Source: Gonatopus flavifemur
Lineage: Eukaryota; Arthropoda; Insecta; Hymenoptera; Dryinidae
Direction: 5' to 3'
Assembly: GCA_018340375.1 (NCBI GenBank)
Contig: JAFFJZ010000003.1
Location: 23,560,001-23,624,000 of the forward strand
DNA length: 64,000 bases
Positions 33,601 through 46,039 of the stretch are shown here, in pieces; the stretch's first letter is position 1; every line of letters starts with the position of its first letter. Position numbers and translations under genes: made by a program. Under the pieces are notes generated by a model that worked only from the letters and a program-made list of their open reading frames with translations, was not told the DNA's origin and did not search any database.

Positions 33601-34460
33601 CTTTTTGCTGGAACAGCATCTTCTTTGCTATCACTGCAATCTTATTAGTTACAACGGTGACAGATGAATTTGAGGTTGATTTTAGATAAATTCACATTCA
33701 ACGAACATTAATTTAACCTTCGAATGTCCATAGTTTTATTTTATATTCAATAAAGATTCTTTGAACGTTGGTGTTCTGTTGGGGTATAGTCTTTGACAGT
33801 AGATATAGCGCGGATCAGAAATTCTTGTAAGTCACAATATTCGGCAAAATCAGTTCAATTCATAATAAAAACGATCTTGGAGATAGATTCCGCAGAACAA
33901 AGACAGATGATAGCCACGTTGCTCATTTGTTTTTCCAAAATGCAAAACAACGATTTCAATCGACGACATCAACCGACAGAATTTCCAAAATACTGTTTCA
34001 CGTAACCACACGAACCGTCACTCTCCTATAGAAATTTGCGTGTAAAATTCTCCATCTTAATTGGCAAGATAAGAGATCATATCGCGAGAACAATGAAACT
34101 TATCATCAAAGCAAATGAGTTGAATAGCAATCTTCGTTAAATTCACTCGTTTTGAGAAATTATGACGTGGCAACGTGATTGTGGTTTAATTCACAATTGT
34201 CACGATATATTCCGAATTAAGTAACGAAGATAAGACCGTTCGCCGAATCCTGATACTTTATTTATTGAAAAAAGTATCATTCTGGAACCTAATAATGCAA
34301 CATTAGATAAAGATTATTCAATGGAAATCATTCGACGTACAGATTAAGTCCATTCTGGTTAATGATGATCGAATAGCGTGACTCAGAAATACAGGCGATA
34401 TTAAGATAGGATGTAGGGAGAAAGCTCGAATGAAGAAGTGATGAAATATCGGAAACGTAC
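33601..34460. other. Gene-free stretch
   Basis: A 70-codon plus frame (33793-34005) has no recognisable features. No element is bounded. Confidence 0.3.
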
Positions 34461-34631
34461 GTATACAACTATCTTTCTTCCCTTCAGGACACCCTCACTC
34501 ACGAATTTATGGTCCCTATTTTTCGACGACTCTCGGCGGTCGTTGACGTTGCTCACGTTGTTCACGTGGGCTAGCTGGTCTGAAGAAGCAGCAGCAATAG
34601 CAGCAGCCAACTTTTTATTCAACCACATCAT
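34461..34631 (-). CDS. Possible coding exon with start codon
   Basis: On the minus strand, ATG at 34631 opens 57 codons (MMWLNKKLAAAIAAASSDQL..., then polar, ending KGRKIVVY) and runs into a strong donor, TAC|GTACGT, at 34461/34460 in phase 0. ATTTTATAG just upstream could be an acceptor for a 5' exon. The peptide has an Ala-rich helix and a charged Asn/Ser/Arg region. I do not recognise a family. Upstream in-frame codons are AT-rich and look non-coding. Partner exons were not found. Confidence 0.3.
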
Positions 34632-37486
34632 GTCGTCTACTATAAAATATAAACCGCTATGTATTTTTGATATTCCAAAAAGCGTCGTGGAACAATCCTT
34701 CGATGCAACGATCTCGAATAATACGAACGAGGGAAAAAATGTAACCGGGAGAGAGAAAGAAATTTCGAGAAAAAACACAAAGAATATTATCGATCCCTAC
34801 CACGAGTCTCTCACCGATATTACGGAGTGGACACCACGATATCATCGGTCATTGGTTATTTCTTCAATTTTATTTTCAATTATAAAAAAGCATGAGCAAT
34901 TTCTCCGAGGCGTGTGAATTCCATTAAAATTCATATGCCTCGATTTGAATGTGGCGCACCGTGTTGAGGGGTGGAAATAATTTATGGACGTATGAATCGT
35001 GGCACGAATCCCAAACCAAGGTACGGAAGAGATAAATTGAGAGCAATAGGGATACATTCAATGTATATGAAACTCGACCCCATTTCAACCAAGGTGAGAC
35101 GTTTAGGAGAGTGCTCTACAAAGGATTGAGTACGATTTTGCGAATTCAATGGGATATAAATACGAGAGTGGAGGAAGAAAGGTAATGGATCTCTCGTGTT
35201 TTAGGTATCAACAAGTTCGGAATGGAATCTTCGGGTACTTTTTAGAACCTCTAATGAATCGTCTCATGAAAATTTCAATGGAATAGGGAGGATTTTATCG
35301 ACTTTTTCAAGTTGTTAACTCGTAGAACTTGCAGACCAGTTACTTTTATCGTTAGTAAGGTTTCTAAGATCCTCAGGGGATCCTGGAAGAATAGTATTTG
35401 ATAGAATATTATTGAAAATTGGACATCCATTGGAATCAATGAGCAGGTTGAATAAACGTTTTTAACCTGCAGGGTATGTAAAATGTACAAAAGTATAGCA
35501 TATTTGATGGAATAGCGATAAACGAATTTAAATTGCTTTGACCTAACAGCACCCTCACAGAAATTCAAAAAACCAGAATCATGACGTCGACCGTAATATC
35601 GACTTCTCGACGAAGAAGACGACGACAACTTTCTTTCATTGTGGTATCGAACATCGTTTTTGGAAGTCTATATTTGGAAAGTGAGTTATTCCGCGTGTTA
35701 TGTCATTAGTGAAATATTCAATAACTTCTTCGTCCAGTCGAAAAATAGGTCCTCATAAACTTCTTCAATTAAGAAACCACGGTCTCATTTCGTAGACAAA
35801 GTAATTGAAATTTTCATGAAAATGTAATCTTATTGATGAATTTTATAGTAGAATGTGATATTCGCATGAACATTCTCCTAAGTATAACATGACTGGTTTT
35901 GTGGAATGAAGCAAGATATTATAGTGGACGCGTGGCGCGTGCCATGCGTCAAGGGTGAAAGTAAAATACACAGGGGTCCTGTATTCCTTTCCTTCCCCAA
36001 TCTGCGGTCTTTAAAAGATGATGTTGAACGCGACACGAGGATTCACACACGACGCACAAGACTTAGGTATTCCTTTTACTTATAAGTTACACGGAGCGGT
36101 GGGTCTCTTCGTTCAAGACATGCTCTCTTGAGTAACAACAAGGTGTAAAGCAACCTCTCACAGAAGAGGGTAACGGCGAACCATCGTAAATGACGCGTGA
36201 ACGCAGCTGCGTATAGTATGGTGTGTCTTCGCTTTGAAATTTTCTTGTCCTTTTAAAACTCCGATCAAGTTATTTTCGTACCAAATACAATGTAAAAAGT
36301 ATGATACGCAGGGCTCGAAATTCCACTCTCAACTATCGAACGAGATATATACGATACGATTGTTCGATTCTTTTCCGCCACTCGAATCTTCTATGGATAT
36401 TCTGTCAACATCCAGAATATTCCATGCAACATGGTTATTCTCATTCAAAATTGCAACCCCTGTATTTTTTTATAACAACAAAATCAACATGCATGGATAT
36501 TCATGAGAGAAGAGAAGGAGAAGGAAAATTTTTTGATTTACGTGCGCTTTCAACATCTCTATTGATGAATCGCTATAAATCAAGGGTTTGAAATCTATTC
36601 AACCAACCAGACGACTTTCATCGTAGTAATTTTCTATCTCTGAATAGAATCGATTGTGTTTGGAAATAAGCTTCAACGTGGGGAATATGGAAACAATGTG
36701 TGCCATCTATCTTCACCAATATATCTTTTTCATACTTTATATTGTTGTATTCTGTTCCATTATCCACTGATATGAGAATCTATGAAAAAGGTTTTTCGAG
36801 TTGAAATCATGAAAGGAAATCGTGTTTTTCTCTTTTTATTTTGATTACAACTTTGAATCATGCTCTTCCCTTTTCACGGAAGAACCACCTTCGGATAGCC
36901 CTGATGTATCGCGGGTCAAAGGAGTATCATTTCCGTATCGAACACGTGGGAATACATTGTTCCAGAAAAGTATCCAATTGACAGAGATTAGCAATTAATT
37001 TTAGCAAACCAAGCATCGAATGAAATTGTGATTATGTATCGTCTGTATCACATCTCACAACTTTTCTTCAAGTCCTACAACCTAGATGGGAATTTATGCC
37101 ACGGAGAATCGAGCGGATCGAATTTTATTCACGCTGTACAAATAGAAATCTGACACCTTATCTAACAATTTGTTTAGTCATTGTTCGGTAATTTTCCTGA
37201 GAAATGAGGAGTGGTCTTCGTAATCAAACTGCATAACCCCATTTGTTTTTTTTATGGAAATTGATTTTAGATATCTTGCCTGTTATTTAAAGATTTTGCT
37301 TAAACGAGGATGACATATTCAGGGTAATTCGTGCCTGCAGTTGATAGTTGAGATACGTATCGCGTGGATTTATAGAACAAGTTGAACGATCAGCGCTGGC
37401 CCGGAAGAAATGGAAAGTACTGAGAAGTTCAGAAGTTGGAGTGTAAACAGCACTGTAAAATTGTTGTCAAATCACCTTGTTAGCTA
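34632..37486. other. Long gene-free stretch, possibly intronic
   Basis: No complete gene is seen. The interval around 35920-36230 is CpG-richer (GGACGCGTGGCGCGTGCC, ATGACGCGTGAACGCAGCTG) and may mark a promoter or 5' exon. Frames at 35275-35628 and 36234-36591 lack supporting features. Confidence 0.35.
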
Positions 37487-38287
37487 TCCATGCAGGTACT
37501 GACAGGACTGGAAAAAAACCCCAGCTTGTCCCAGGATTGGCAAGTGAGTTATTGGACCCATGATGATTGGTTCCATGATTGTCCCGCTGTTTCCAATGGG
37601 ACATTTGTTCGTATCTTTGGAATGGCTAAAAACTGCACTTGGTACAAGCTTGGCACAAGCGTGAAAATCAAGCTAAGGTTGAGATGATTATTTAAGCCGA
37701 TGTTGTCCACATAAGTGGCACAGTGTTTTTAATTCGTGACCGAATTCCAAGTTCACAACGGATAAAGACTTGTGCATAACTATCGGGCCAAGACCAGTCC
37801 AATCACCTCCCCATGATTGGCCCCACACTCCAGTTTCACACACTAAGATAGATAAAGTTGATTTAAATAAGAATAAAACTTGACTCAATGGTAATAGGCT
37901 ACTTTTCAAAGTGATCATACACGGAAATCAACTGATCTTGAAGAACTCTCTACAGGATTTCAAGATGTCTTTTCCATGCAGGGCTTAACAAGACTGGGAA
38001 AAACCCAAGCTCGTCCCATTCTTGGCAGATCTAATCTATCGTTTCAAGATGATTAATGTCCGGTATTCCGAGGAAGAACTTTGAGCTGAAACATGGAATG
38101 AAAGAAGCATTGATTGATGCTTGGCGAATCATTTGGACTAGGCTGGAGTGAACCATTGGCCCAAGCTTGTCCTGATCTTATCATTCCCAAGCCTGGGCCA
38201 AGTTTATCGAATTGTTCAAGACAAGTCTCGGCAGGTCTTGTGCCAGGCTTGGTCCATGATTGGACCGTTGTTCCATACACACATGGG
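37487..38287. repeat. 0.8 kb dispersed repeat, copy 2
   Basis: Second copy of the repeat at 29978-30811, same orientation, from CCATGCAGG to CACACATGGG. Differences are scattered substitutions and a few short indels. Paired frames near the shared block (30248-30433 and 37688-37918, minus) encode the same peptide only because the DNA is duplicated. Confidence 0.75.
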
Positions 38288-40287
38288 CGGTATTAGGGTT
38301 CTAAATTTCCAGAAAAAATAAATTTTTGAAACGAACCTACGGAAAGAAATGAAAAATCACGTTTTAAATCAATTCTGTTGTCAAATTTTATGTTGTAACA
38401 AATTGTGGAAATCCGATTCATGATTCTTCATTCATACTCGTGATGGCGTTGCAAACACCCTACGTGCACTATATCGCTGAATTTATTGAAACGAAATTCA
38501 AATTGAGGATGGGAAAACATGGATCAATGGAACCTACTTCGCAAAATTCATGTTTCCAGATAAAAAATCTTATGTAGGAATGATATTGAAAAATTATAAT
38601 TGTTTCTATTCTCAAGTTTTTCAACATTCGATGACTAACTTGTTCCAATAAATGATTCAAATCTCAATGACATACGTGAATTCCTATTCAATGTGATACC
38701 TTGGCATATATCAGGGGTTATCAACTCAATAGAACACCTTATAGAACTATTTGCATTATTATTCAGAGAATACTCAAAACACAAGTAGGTTGTAAATTGA
38801 TGAAAAATTTTCGATATTTCTCTTGAAGAAAAATGAGTCGAGAAAATTCCCGAAAAACCCCGTTTTCCGGTTACTTTGAACCCTAGCCGGTATGTAACCC
38901 TCGCGTAAACGCTAGGCAGAACCGGAAAAAAATTGATTGTCAGGCACTGAACAGTTTCTTGCTTATTAGGTAATCCAGGCAAAACTGACAAAATTTCTAC
39001 TTAGTTTCATTGTACTTGGAACATACTATCCAAACTTGGCAGGAAAGAATGATTCTGACCCACGTAGATCTTCTTAGATATCTAAATATCTAGATCTCTT
39101 CAGATTTGTACAGATCTATACTTTGAAAAATAATTGTTGAATCTCTCCTCAAAAAATGGTGGCAGCCAAGTTCCTCCACAGATGGAGAATTTTTCACTAT
39201 AATATGGTGGACTTTTCCTTCAATTGTAGGCCATTCAACGCCCGAAAAACAGAATAGTTCCTCCAAGTGGTGGAAAAAATCCCCATTTTTGATGGAAAAA
39301 CAATTCCCCCACAATGAAGGGAGGAAATTCATCAACAGTGTCAAGGAAAATTTCCCACATTTTTTTTGCAGCGTAGCTACATTTACTTAGATCTAAATCA
39401 ACAAAAATTTCATGCTAATTATTCGCAATTACTTTTTCATGTAAAACACAATATTTTTTACTGTGCTCCATATGAACGTCAGACTAAGTGTTGTTTTCCA
39501 GGAAAATTTATATTTCCACACAGTAAAAATTCCTGCATAAAAAATATTACATTGGACATCATTATAAATTACTGTGGAGTTTTCTAGAATTAGATGAAAA
39601 TACCATAATTTTTCTTGTCAATTCCAATCTGGTCCGGGATAGCGAGCTACCACAGTAATTTCAACTGTATTTTTCTCTCCGTGTTTGCTTTATCTTTAGA
39701 TGATTTCTAATCATGGAGTATTCTTGGACAAAATTAATTAGCTCTCCATAGATCTGGATAGATCTGAATCGACCTGGAGATCTTCAATTCTCCAATTTCA
39801 TAGATCTACGTGGATCTGATCCATTAGATTTAAATTAATTTTTTTCTGGGATTTTTGTCAGTTAACGACTGAGTATCACGGTCTGTGAATTCCAAACAGA
39901 ACCGTTTGGGAAATTCAAATATTCAATTATAATATATTATGTAAGAACAGTTATCTCCTGGAAAGATGTGTTTTGTTAAAGGTCCATATGATGACAGATT
40001 CTTAATCGGGAGCACTAAGCAATCATTAGTCTCCTCAATCCAATAAGCATGTATGTGAGAATTGAATCCCATAGTTGACCAAAATCTCAGAATGAAATAA
40101 TACTCATTATCTGTACGGCGAAATATGTGATATATTTCCATGAATGTAGGGTGAATTCCATCGTTTGACCCACATATAATGGATTATCCCCTTCTATATA
40201 AATATTCATTGATTTTCAACCATTTCATGCGGATAAAACAACATCATTAGAAGGAAATGATAAACATTGTTTGAAAGAACTGTAGTT
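38288..40287. other. Repeat-derived sequence without genes
   Basis: Between 39060 and 39850 the words AGATCT, TAGATCTG and CCTGGAGATC recur in both orientations around a middle with TTCCTCCA and GGTGGAAAAAATCC words, which suggests another composite hairpin. Nothing protein-like is supported. Confidence 0.35.
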
Positions 40288-40722
40288 TTACAAATCTTTG
40301 ATTACTCTTTCCTTACAAGGCCCATATTCATATTCATTCTGTGCTGATTTAGATGTCTTGAAATCACATGCTGATGAAATTTGATTCTTTGTAGCTAATG
40401 TTAACGGGACATTTCTATGATTCTTACAATTTTTTGCATACGAAAGAAAAACACGATGCTTGGCCTCAAAACGCATACACCATAACGGTACAAGAGGTCC
40501 TGATTTCAGTAATACATCAGGGTAATGGAATAAGAAATGATGCTTCGGCTTCAATTTTTCATTAGGAAACAGCTTCATTCGTAATTTCAAACATGATGTA
40601 ATCAAATGTCTTATCATGCGATAGTTTCCAATTTCTATAGTTCTGCAGAAAATGAGATCCGTCAATTGACGAAGCATCAAAAACCATTCCCATACAGGAT
40701 CATCAGTAAGAATGACATCCCC
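40288..40722 (-). pseudogene. Transposon-derived protein fragment
   Basis: The minus frame is open from just after a TGA at 40725 to a stop at 40288 (144 codons). LKPKHHFLFHYPDVLLKSGP, then MRFEAKHRVF and NVPLTLATKNQ, follow the pattern of a protein domain found in many animal transposon-associated proteins, typically upstream of a C-terminal region. Preceding residues DDPVWEWFLMLRQLTDLIF fit the same family. No start codon, catalytic domain or terminal repeat is seen with it, so it is a fragment. The exact superfamily is not decided here; an EnSpm/CACTA-like origin is one option. Confidence 0.6.
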
Positions 40723-42326
40723 TCATATTAGAGGTCAATATTTGATCAAAGTCATCAACGAAAGTGCGGTTAATCTTTCCTTTGCGGTGTTCACAATACT
40801 ATGAAGTTGACAGAATATATAAATTACATACAATTTGAAATCCACTGAGGAGAAGAGGATTGTGAGTTATGTCAAGTGGATAATATTCTTCAGTTCAAAT
40901 TGAGTATTCTTGGACTCAGTATGTGATAATTTTGTCGGAAACTGATTCTTCTTGATACAAGAAGGATAGTATTTCGCGCGAGAAGAATGAACCGGAGAAG
41001 CCGAACCACTTGGTCCTACTTTCCCGCTCCGAATATTTTTGGATTCTATTTACCTACTCCATGATCTACTGCTCCTACATAGAACCTGATTCTTCTACAC
41101 TGGGAGAAAAAATTATTGGAAATATTAAAATCTTTACTTGAATACTTCTAATGAAATGATTAGTTCATTTGAATGGAATTTCGTTGAATCGATCAAGTAT
41201 CCATTTTCATTGACAAAATATTTGCACCTGCTTTGCTCCGACGAGTGGTGAGATAGGAAATTTCTACCACTTTTTAGGGGCAAAGTAGGAGATGATATCT
41301 CATTGAAACAGCTCCTACTTTCCTATCTGATGCTCCTACTGAAAAGAGGATCATTAGCAGCAAAATAGAGGCAATATTTCGACTCGGGCATGTTTACATC
41401 TAACAAATGAAACTAACTTCCCCGAGTAGAAATTCATGTTGTCTCCAAATATTGCGTGAATTCATTGCATTTTTCACCAAAATCCCGGTAATTTTTTCAA
41501 GCTTTTCTTTGGATTAAATACTACCTGAATTATCGAATAATTTTTCGGTAAATTTATTGATTTTTGTTTCACAGTGCAACGAATGAATGAACAATTAATT
41601 TTTTTTCGAATAAGAATTTTCTTCCAAATTCTGATTCACAATAAAAGGACTCAGGAAATATTCTAAGTTGAAAAAGAAAAAAGAAACGAACTTGCAATGG
41701 GAGGTTGTTTATTTGTTTCAGAAGATTTGCGATTGCACGCAGAAAAGTGGGACTGAAGAATATGATGATTTTAATTAAAAAACTGAGTTTTTCTTGATTC
41801 TTTGATAAACCAGAACCGATAAGGTTTAGAAAACAGATTTGTACTTCGAAATACAAAAGATTGCGAATACAAAGGGAAGAGTAACAAACCTGATTGAAAT
41901 TCCAAATGTTAAAGATCCAATCTTTGCTATGCGCTCTATAAAATTTAACATTCAGTGTTTTAAATTTCAAATATACCTGTTACTCTTTGTACAGTATTTA
42001 TAGTCTTTCGAATTCGCATGCACAGTTGGAAATTCTGTGTAAATCTGTTAGAAAATCCGTGTGTCATGAATTTTCTGCTAAATATTCAACATAAACATGT
42101 GTAACTTTTACAGACGTTCCTGGTGTAATCAGATCTCAACTGATTTAATGTAAAATCATTCGCACAAGTGGAGAGAAGTGTTAAAATTACACAAATTCGA
42201 TTCAACTCAAGATTTAACATCAATATTGTGTTATTTTCAACTACCAAGGGGAGATCACTAGTGGCGGGAGCCACTTTTTGATGAAAGCTCCATGTACATG
42301 TAACTTTGATAGCCGCCGGAAAAACT
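40723..42326. other. Gene-free stretch
   Basis: CACTGGGAGAAAAAATTATT near 41099 and a TTTCACAGTGC end near 41570 may bound another element of the CACTG group. A 133-codon minus frame (41569-41970) is AT-driven and unconvincing. No gene is supported. Confidence 0.35.
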
Positions 42327-43269
42327 CCCTGGTAGAAATGTCACAAGTTCTTCCCTATGACTGATGAGGCACTAAAGAGGAAAAACTAATAAGAAGAACC
42401 AGGCGAGGCGTTAGTTAATAACTGATAAGTTTGATGCAATTAGCGTTGGTTGGGTAAAACTAATGAGTGACTCAACATTATTCAATAAGTTCAACTAATT
42501 AGTGTTGGTTGTGCAAAACTGGTGAGTTACTTATCAATATTTGATAAGTTGAATCATGGTAGGGTAAAACTGTCTTCAATAACTACAACTTTTTCACTGT
42601 GGGGATACACGGAATACAGAGAGATGAACTCCTCAACCTTCAAATGAATAAAATTATTCACACTTGTTATCGAATATACTAGCCCGTTTGCAAAATTTTT
42701 TTATAGACTTTTTCTTATACGTTTCCCTAGAATTTTTCTTAGACAAGTTTTTCTAAATTTTTTCCTATTTATTTTGCTTATTCTTTTTCTTTGATCGAAT
42801 CTAGAAGTTTTTGCCAAGAACAAAAAATATATATTCACATATGCGGCGTTCTCACCTGAGAAAGAAACACTCCTGTATCGTGTTTCTATCTAAAGAAATC
42901 AGTGCTGATTTGACGTATGATTTAATATGGATAAAAAAAATCCATAAGGAATGCTTATGATTAGAAAAAAAATTGGTTCCCATCTTCCCACAAAATATTT
43001 TATTGTTTCTGGAAATTTTTCTCTCGTTGTAATAAACAAAGCCACTGCTCAGCGCCTCATCAGTTACTAATGAACGCCATATGAGGTACTGGTAAGTGCC
43101 TGATCAGTTACTCGCCAGTGCGTGCTCAGTTGCCCTGATTAGTCCCTTGTTGGTGCGAGTGTTACATCCCTCCCCAGTTACTTGTAATTTTTCCCGATTA
43201 GTGCCTCATCAGTAAAAAGGATGAACTGATTAGTACCTCATGATTTACTAGCGGGAATTTCTACCAGGG
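42327..43269. repeat. Composite element, CCCTGGTAGAAAT ends
   Basis: CCCTGGTAGAAAT and ATTTCTACCAGGG bound 943 bases. Zones near both ends are made of ACTGATGAGGCACTA and CCTCATCAGTTACT words (left 42350-42550, right 43040-43250) in opposite orientation; the centre is unrelated AT-rich DNA. Confidence 0.6.
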
Positions 43270-43383
43270 CCATTCATTTATTTTCATTCATTTTGGTTCC
43301 AGCTTTCATTCTAATGGGGTTTAGTTTAGCAAATTTGAAGATCGAGTGTAAGTTGATATACATAAAGAAAGTACCTCTATCCA

Positions 43384-43947
43384 CACTGAGAAAAATCAAA
43401 TGTGAAAATAATCTCTATTTCGTATATTTTTCACCCGTCAAATAATGAAAACTGAAGCCAGCCTCTCAAAAGTGAAAAGTACCTTTCCAGTGTTGAATTT
43501 CACCACTGAATTTTACATTCGGTTTGATTCACCAAAAAGATGGTATTTGTCACCTAGCTCATGGTAATAATAACTAAAAAGATCCCAGTGAACAATATGT
43601 TATCATTCGGAGCCCTTAAAGATCTCCTGAATATGTGTAAGAAGTCAGATAGACCTTTCAGAAGGTTAACATAAAGATATCAGAATGTTATCAGATGCGT
43701 CGATTTCTGAGGAAAATAAGAGATTGCCAGAATGTTATCCAAACGAACTCTTTGAGAGGATTTTTTTCTGAGATCTCAGAAAAATGATACCATTCAGATA
43801 TCAATATGATAACATTGACAGATCTCTTTCAAAAGACCTCTTAAAGAGCTCTTCCTCTCATAAGTGTTCACTGGGATAGTATCCATCACCTAACTCATAT
43901 ATTACTATATTGAAACACGATTTCTACAATGCAGATTTTTCTCAGTG
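43384..43947. repeat. CACTGAGAAAAA-ended element with nested hairpin
   Basis: CACTGAGAAAAATC pairs with GATTTTTCTCAGTG. Within it, GATCCCAGTGAACA (about 43578) pairs with TGTTCACTGGGAT (about 43876); that inner element iterates AGATCTC, TTATCA and GAATGTTATC words. The outer ones differ (TCACCTAGCTCATG and CACCTAACTCAT). Confidence 0.6.
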
Positions 43948-44110
43948 CAAGTGACCGGCAGTGGTTTGAGTGATATCACTTCCACGCCCGGTCCTGAAGA
44001 TCCATATTCAATTCTCATTGAAAACTATCTTTTGCAATTTATTCTTGTGCATTGTTTTAACATGGAAAATGTGCGATTTTCACATTCGACGGGCGGTTCT
44101 CATCAAGGTC

Positions 44111-44187
44111 TCACATAGCACGAATGTCTCAGTAAATATCTTCAGAATATTCTGGAGACATTACTGAGACATTCGTGCTATGTGGGG
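44111..44187. repeat. Minimal 77 bp hairpin, CACATAGCAC ends
   Basis: CACATAGCACGAATGTCTCA pairs with its exact complement at the right end, leaving only about 30 bases in the middle. It is the smallest complete member of the CCCAnnnAGCAC group here and uses the same interior word as 27151-27899. Confidence 0.75.
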
Positions 44188-44434
44188 TAGTTCTCCGGGA
44201 GAATTCAGGATCAAATTAGAAAAATGATTGTCAAACAGAGCACCAAGGTTGAAGGAATTCGATAATCATATTTGTTGGGACTTATATTCTTCTTTATGAC
44301 AAAAAAAGAACCAACCTTGTAACAACAACGCGAAATTTGGCGTAGTTTTTTTCTCAAAAAATTTTTATTTTTGATCCGTTTATGACTTATGAGGGCTCAT
44401 TTAAAAAACCTTCACCATGGGGATTTTTTTATAT

Positions 44435-44522
44435 GAGTCATCATGACACTGTCACACGCTTTGTTTATGGGAATGTATTTTACTATTAATAAACAAAGCG
44501 TGTGACAGTGTCATGATGACTC
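44435..44522. repeat. Perfect 34 bp inverted repeat with 20 bp spacer
   Basis: Arms 44435-44468 and 44489-44522 are exact complements (from GAGTCATCATGACACTG to CGCTTTGTTTAT). Pairing continues imperfectly outward through TTTTTTATAT. It is unrelated in words to the other hairpins. Confidence 0.8.
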
Positions 44523-44797
44523 ACATAAAAACATTCCAATATAATTGTATTCATGAAAGTGTAAAAGAATTGAATACATTTTTATCCATTCGAATTTTTA
44601 ATCCTTCTTGTTGCTAAATTTGGGATATAATTCCTATTACATGTAATGAATTCTCAAGTCGCGATAATTCAATCCATTTTTATACTGATCACGGTATAGA
44701 CATTGAATCCCTTTCAATCGTTCTTCATCCCCTATTCATTTCAATCTCTAAATTGATAATCAGAATGAATCCACATATATTTTGTTGAATTCATCTT

Positions 44798-45288
44798 CAC
44801 GGAGAAAAATGCCGCTCGAAAGAATAGTAATCTTATTAAAAAATTGGAGAATATTTCTTAAAATCTAAGAATTTTTCTCAAGTTCATAATAAACATAAAA
44901 CGCTCCAGATTTCTCGCGAATATCACTCGAAAAACAATGAAAAATTATCAATACTTAACAAGTCATAAAAACAAATATGAATTTTCCAAAAGTCTCGCAT
45001 GAAATTCTACAAAGTGAATAACAAAACTCTGTAATTTGAAAATAAGATTGAAAAATTTTGTTATTTATTTTGTAAAATTTCATGCGCGACTTTTGGATAA
45101 TTCATATTTGTTTTTGTGAGTTTTTAAGTATTGATAATTTTTCATTGTTTTTCGGGTAATATTCAAGAGAAATCTGCAACGTTTTATGTTTGTTACGAAC
45201 TTAAGAAAAATTTTTAGATTTTAAGAAATATTCTCCAATTTTCTATCAAAGAAAATTACTATCCTTTCGAGCTGCATTTTTCTCCGTG
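44798..45288. repeat. 491 bp hairpin, CACGGAGAAAAATG ends
   Basis: CACGGAGAAAAATGCCGCTC pairs with GAGCTGCATTTTTCTCCGTG. The arms, about 200 bases each, match well through AATTGGAGAATATTTCTTAA and further. The longest low-divergence hairpin of the CAC(T/G)G group. Confidence 0.75.
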
Positions 45289-46039
45289 TTCTGGGATTGG
45301 AAAGAATAAAGATATTTCACCACAATCGCAAGATTAAGTGACATTCAGAACGGTATTAAATCCTCATTGAAAATCATAATCAACTCCAATTCATTTTCAT
45401 GTATTGAAATGGATTGAGCGGATTCATATTTTATTGGAGATCAGAATAAATCAACAGATGTACACTGAAATCCATTTTTCGGTATTGAAAAAGATAAAGG
45501 AATCTTATTACAATTGGAATATAAAGTGACATTCAAATAATTTTAAAGCGGATACAACAAATCCCTATTCAGGCCCGATGTGAAAAAGCGGTGCAGAAAA
45601 TGACATTGAAAGTGGGTAGGAATGAATACAAATTTCCTTATCTATTTTTATTCCCGATCCTCACTTTTCCTAATCCATTTTTATGCATTGAAATGAATAA
45701 ACCAAATTTCTATCCAGGTCAATGTCCAAAAGTGGCGCAGAAAAAGACTTTGAAAGTAGATAGAAGCGAATACGAATTTTTCTATCCAATTTTTATCCTC
45801 GATTTTCACTAGGGGATGGTCGATCTTGACAGAATCGATTATCCTCCATGAAAACGTTATCGAGTTAACATCGAAACCCGATAGAAATTTTATACAAAAG
45901 AATCGATTTTGTCAAGCTCGTACATCGCTGAATGGGAGAGTTAATCACAAATATGTGTTTACATTATTCAGATTTTCATGAACCAAAGAAAGTTTAGAAT
46001 TAGCTGGAAATACACATACACCATCGTTGTATAAAACTA
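45289..46039. repeat. Phrase-repeated stretch (ATTCATTTTCATGTATTGAA type)
   Basis: Variants of TTGAAATGGAT, TTTTTATCC and AGTGACATTC recur several times from 45300 to 45800, and GAATGAATACAAATTTCC matches GAAGCGAATACGAATTTTTC. No gene is supported; the frame 45591-45812 is a by-product. Confidence 0.35.

Noticed and set aside
34438..34917. 159-codon plus-strand ORF
   Set aside because: It lies opposite a better minus-strand candidate exon, has no recognisable motif and no supporting splice sites.
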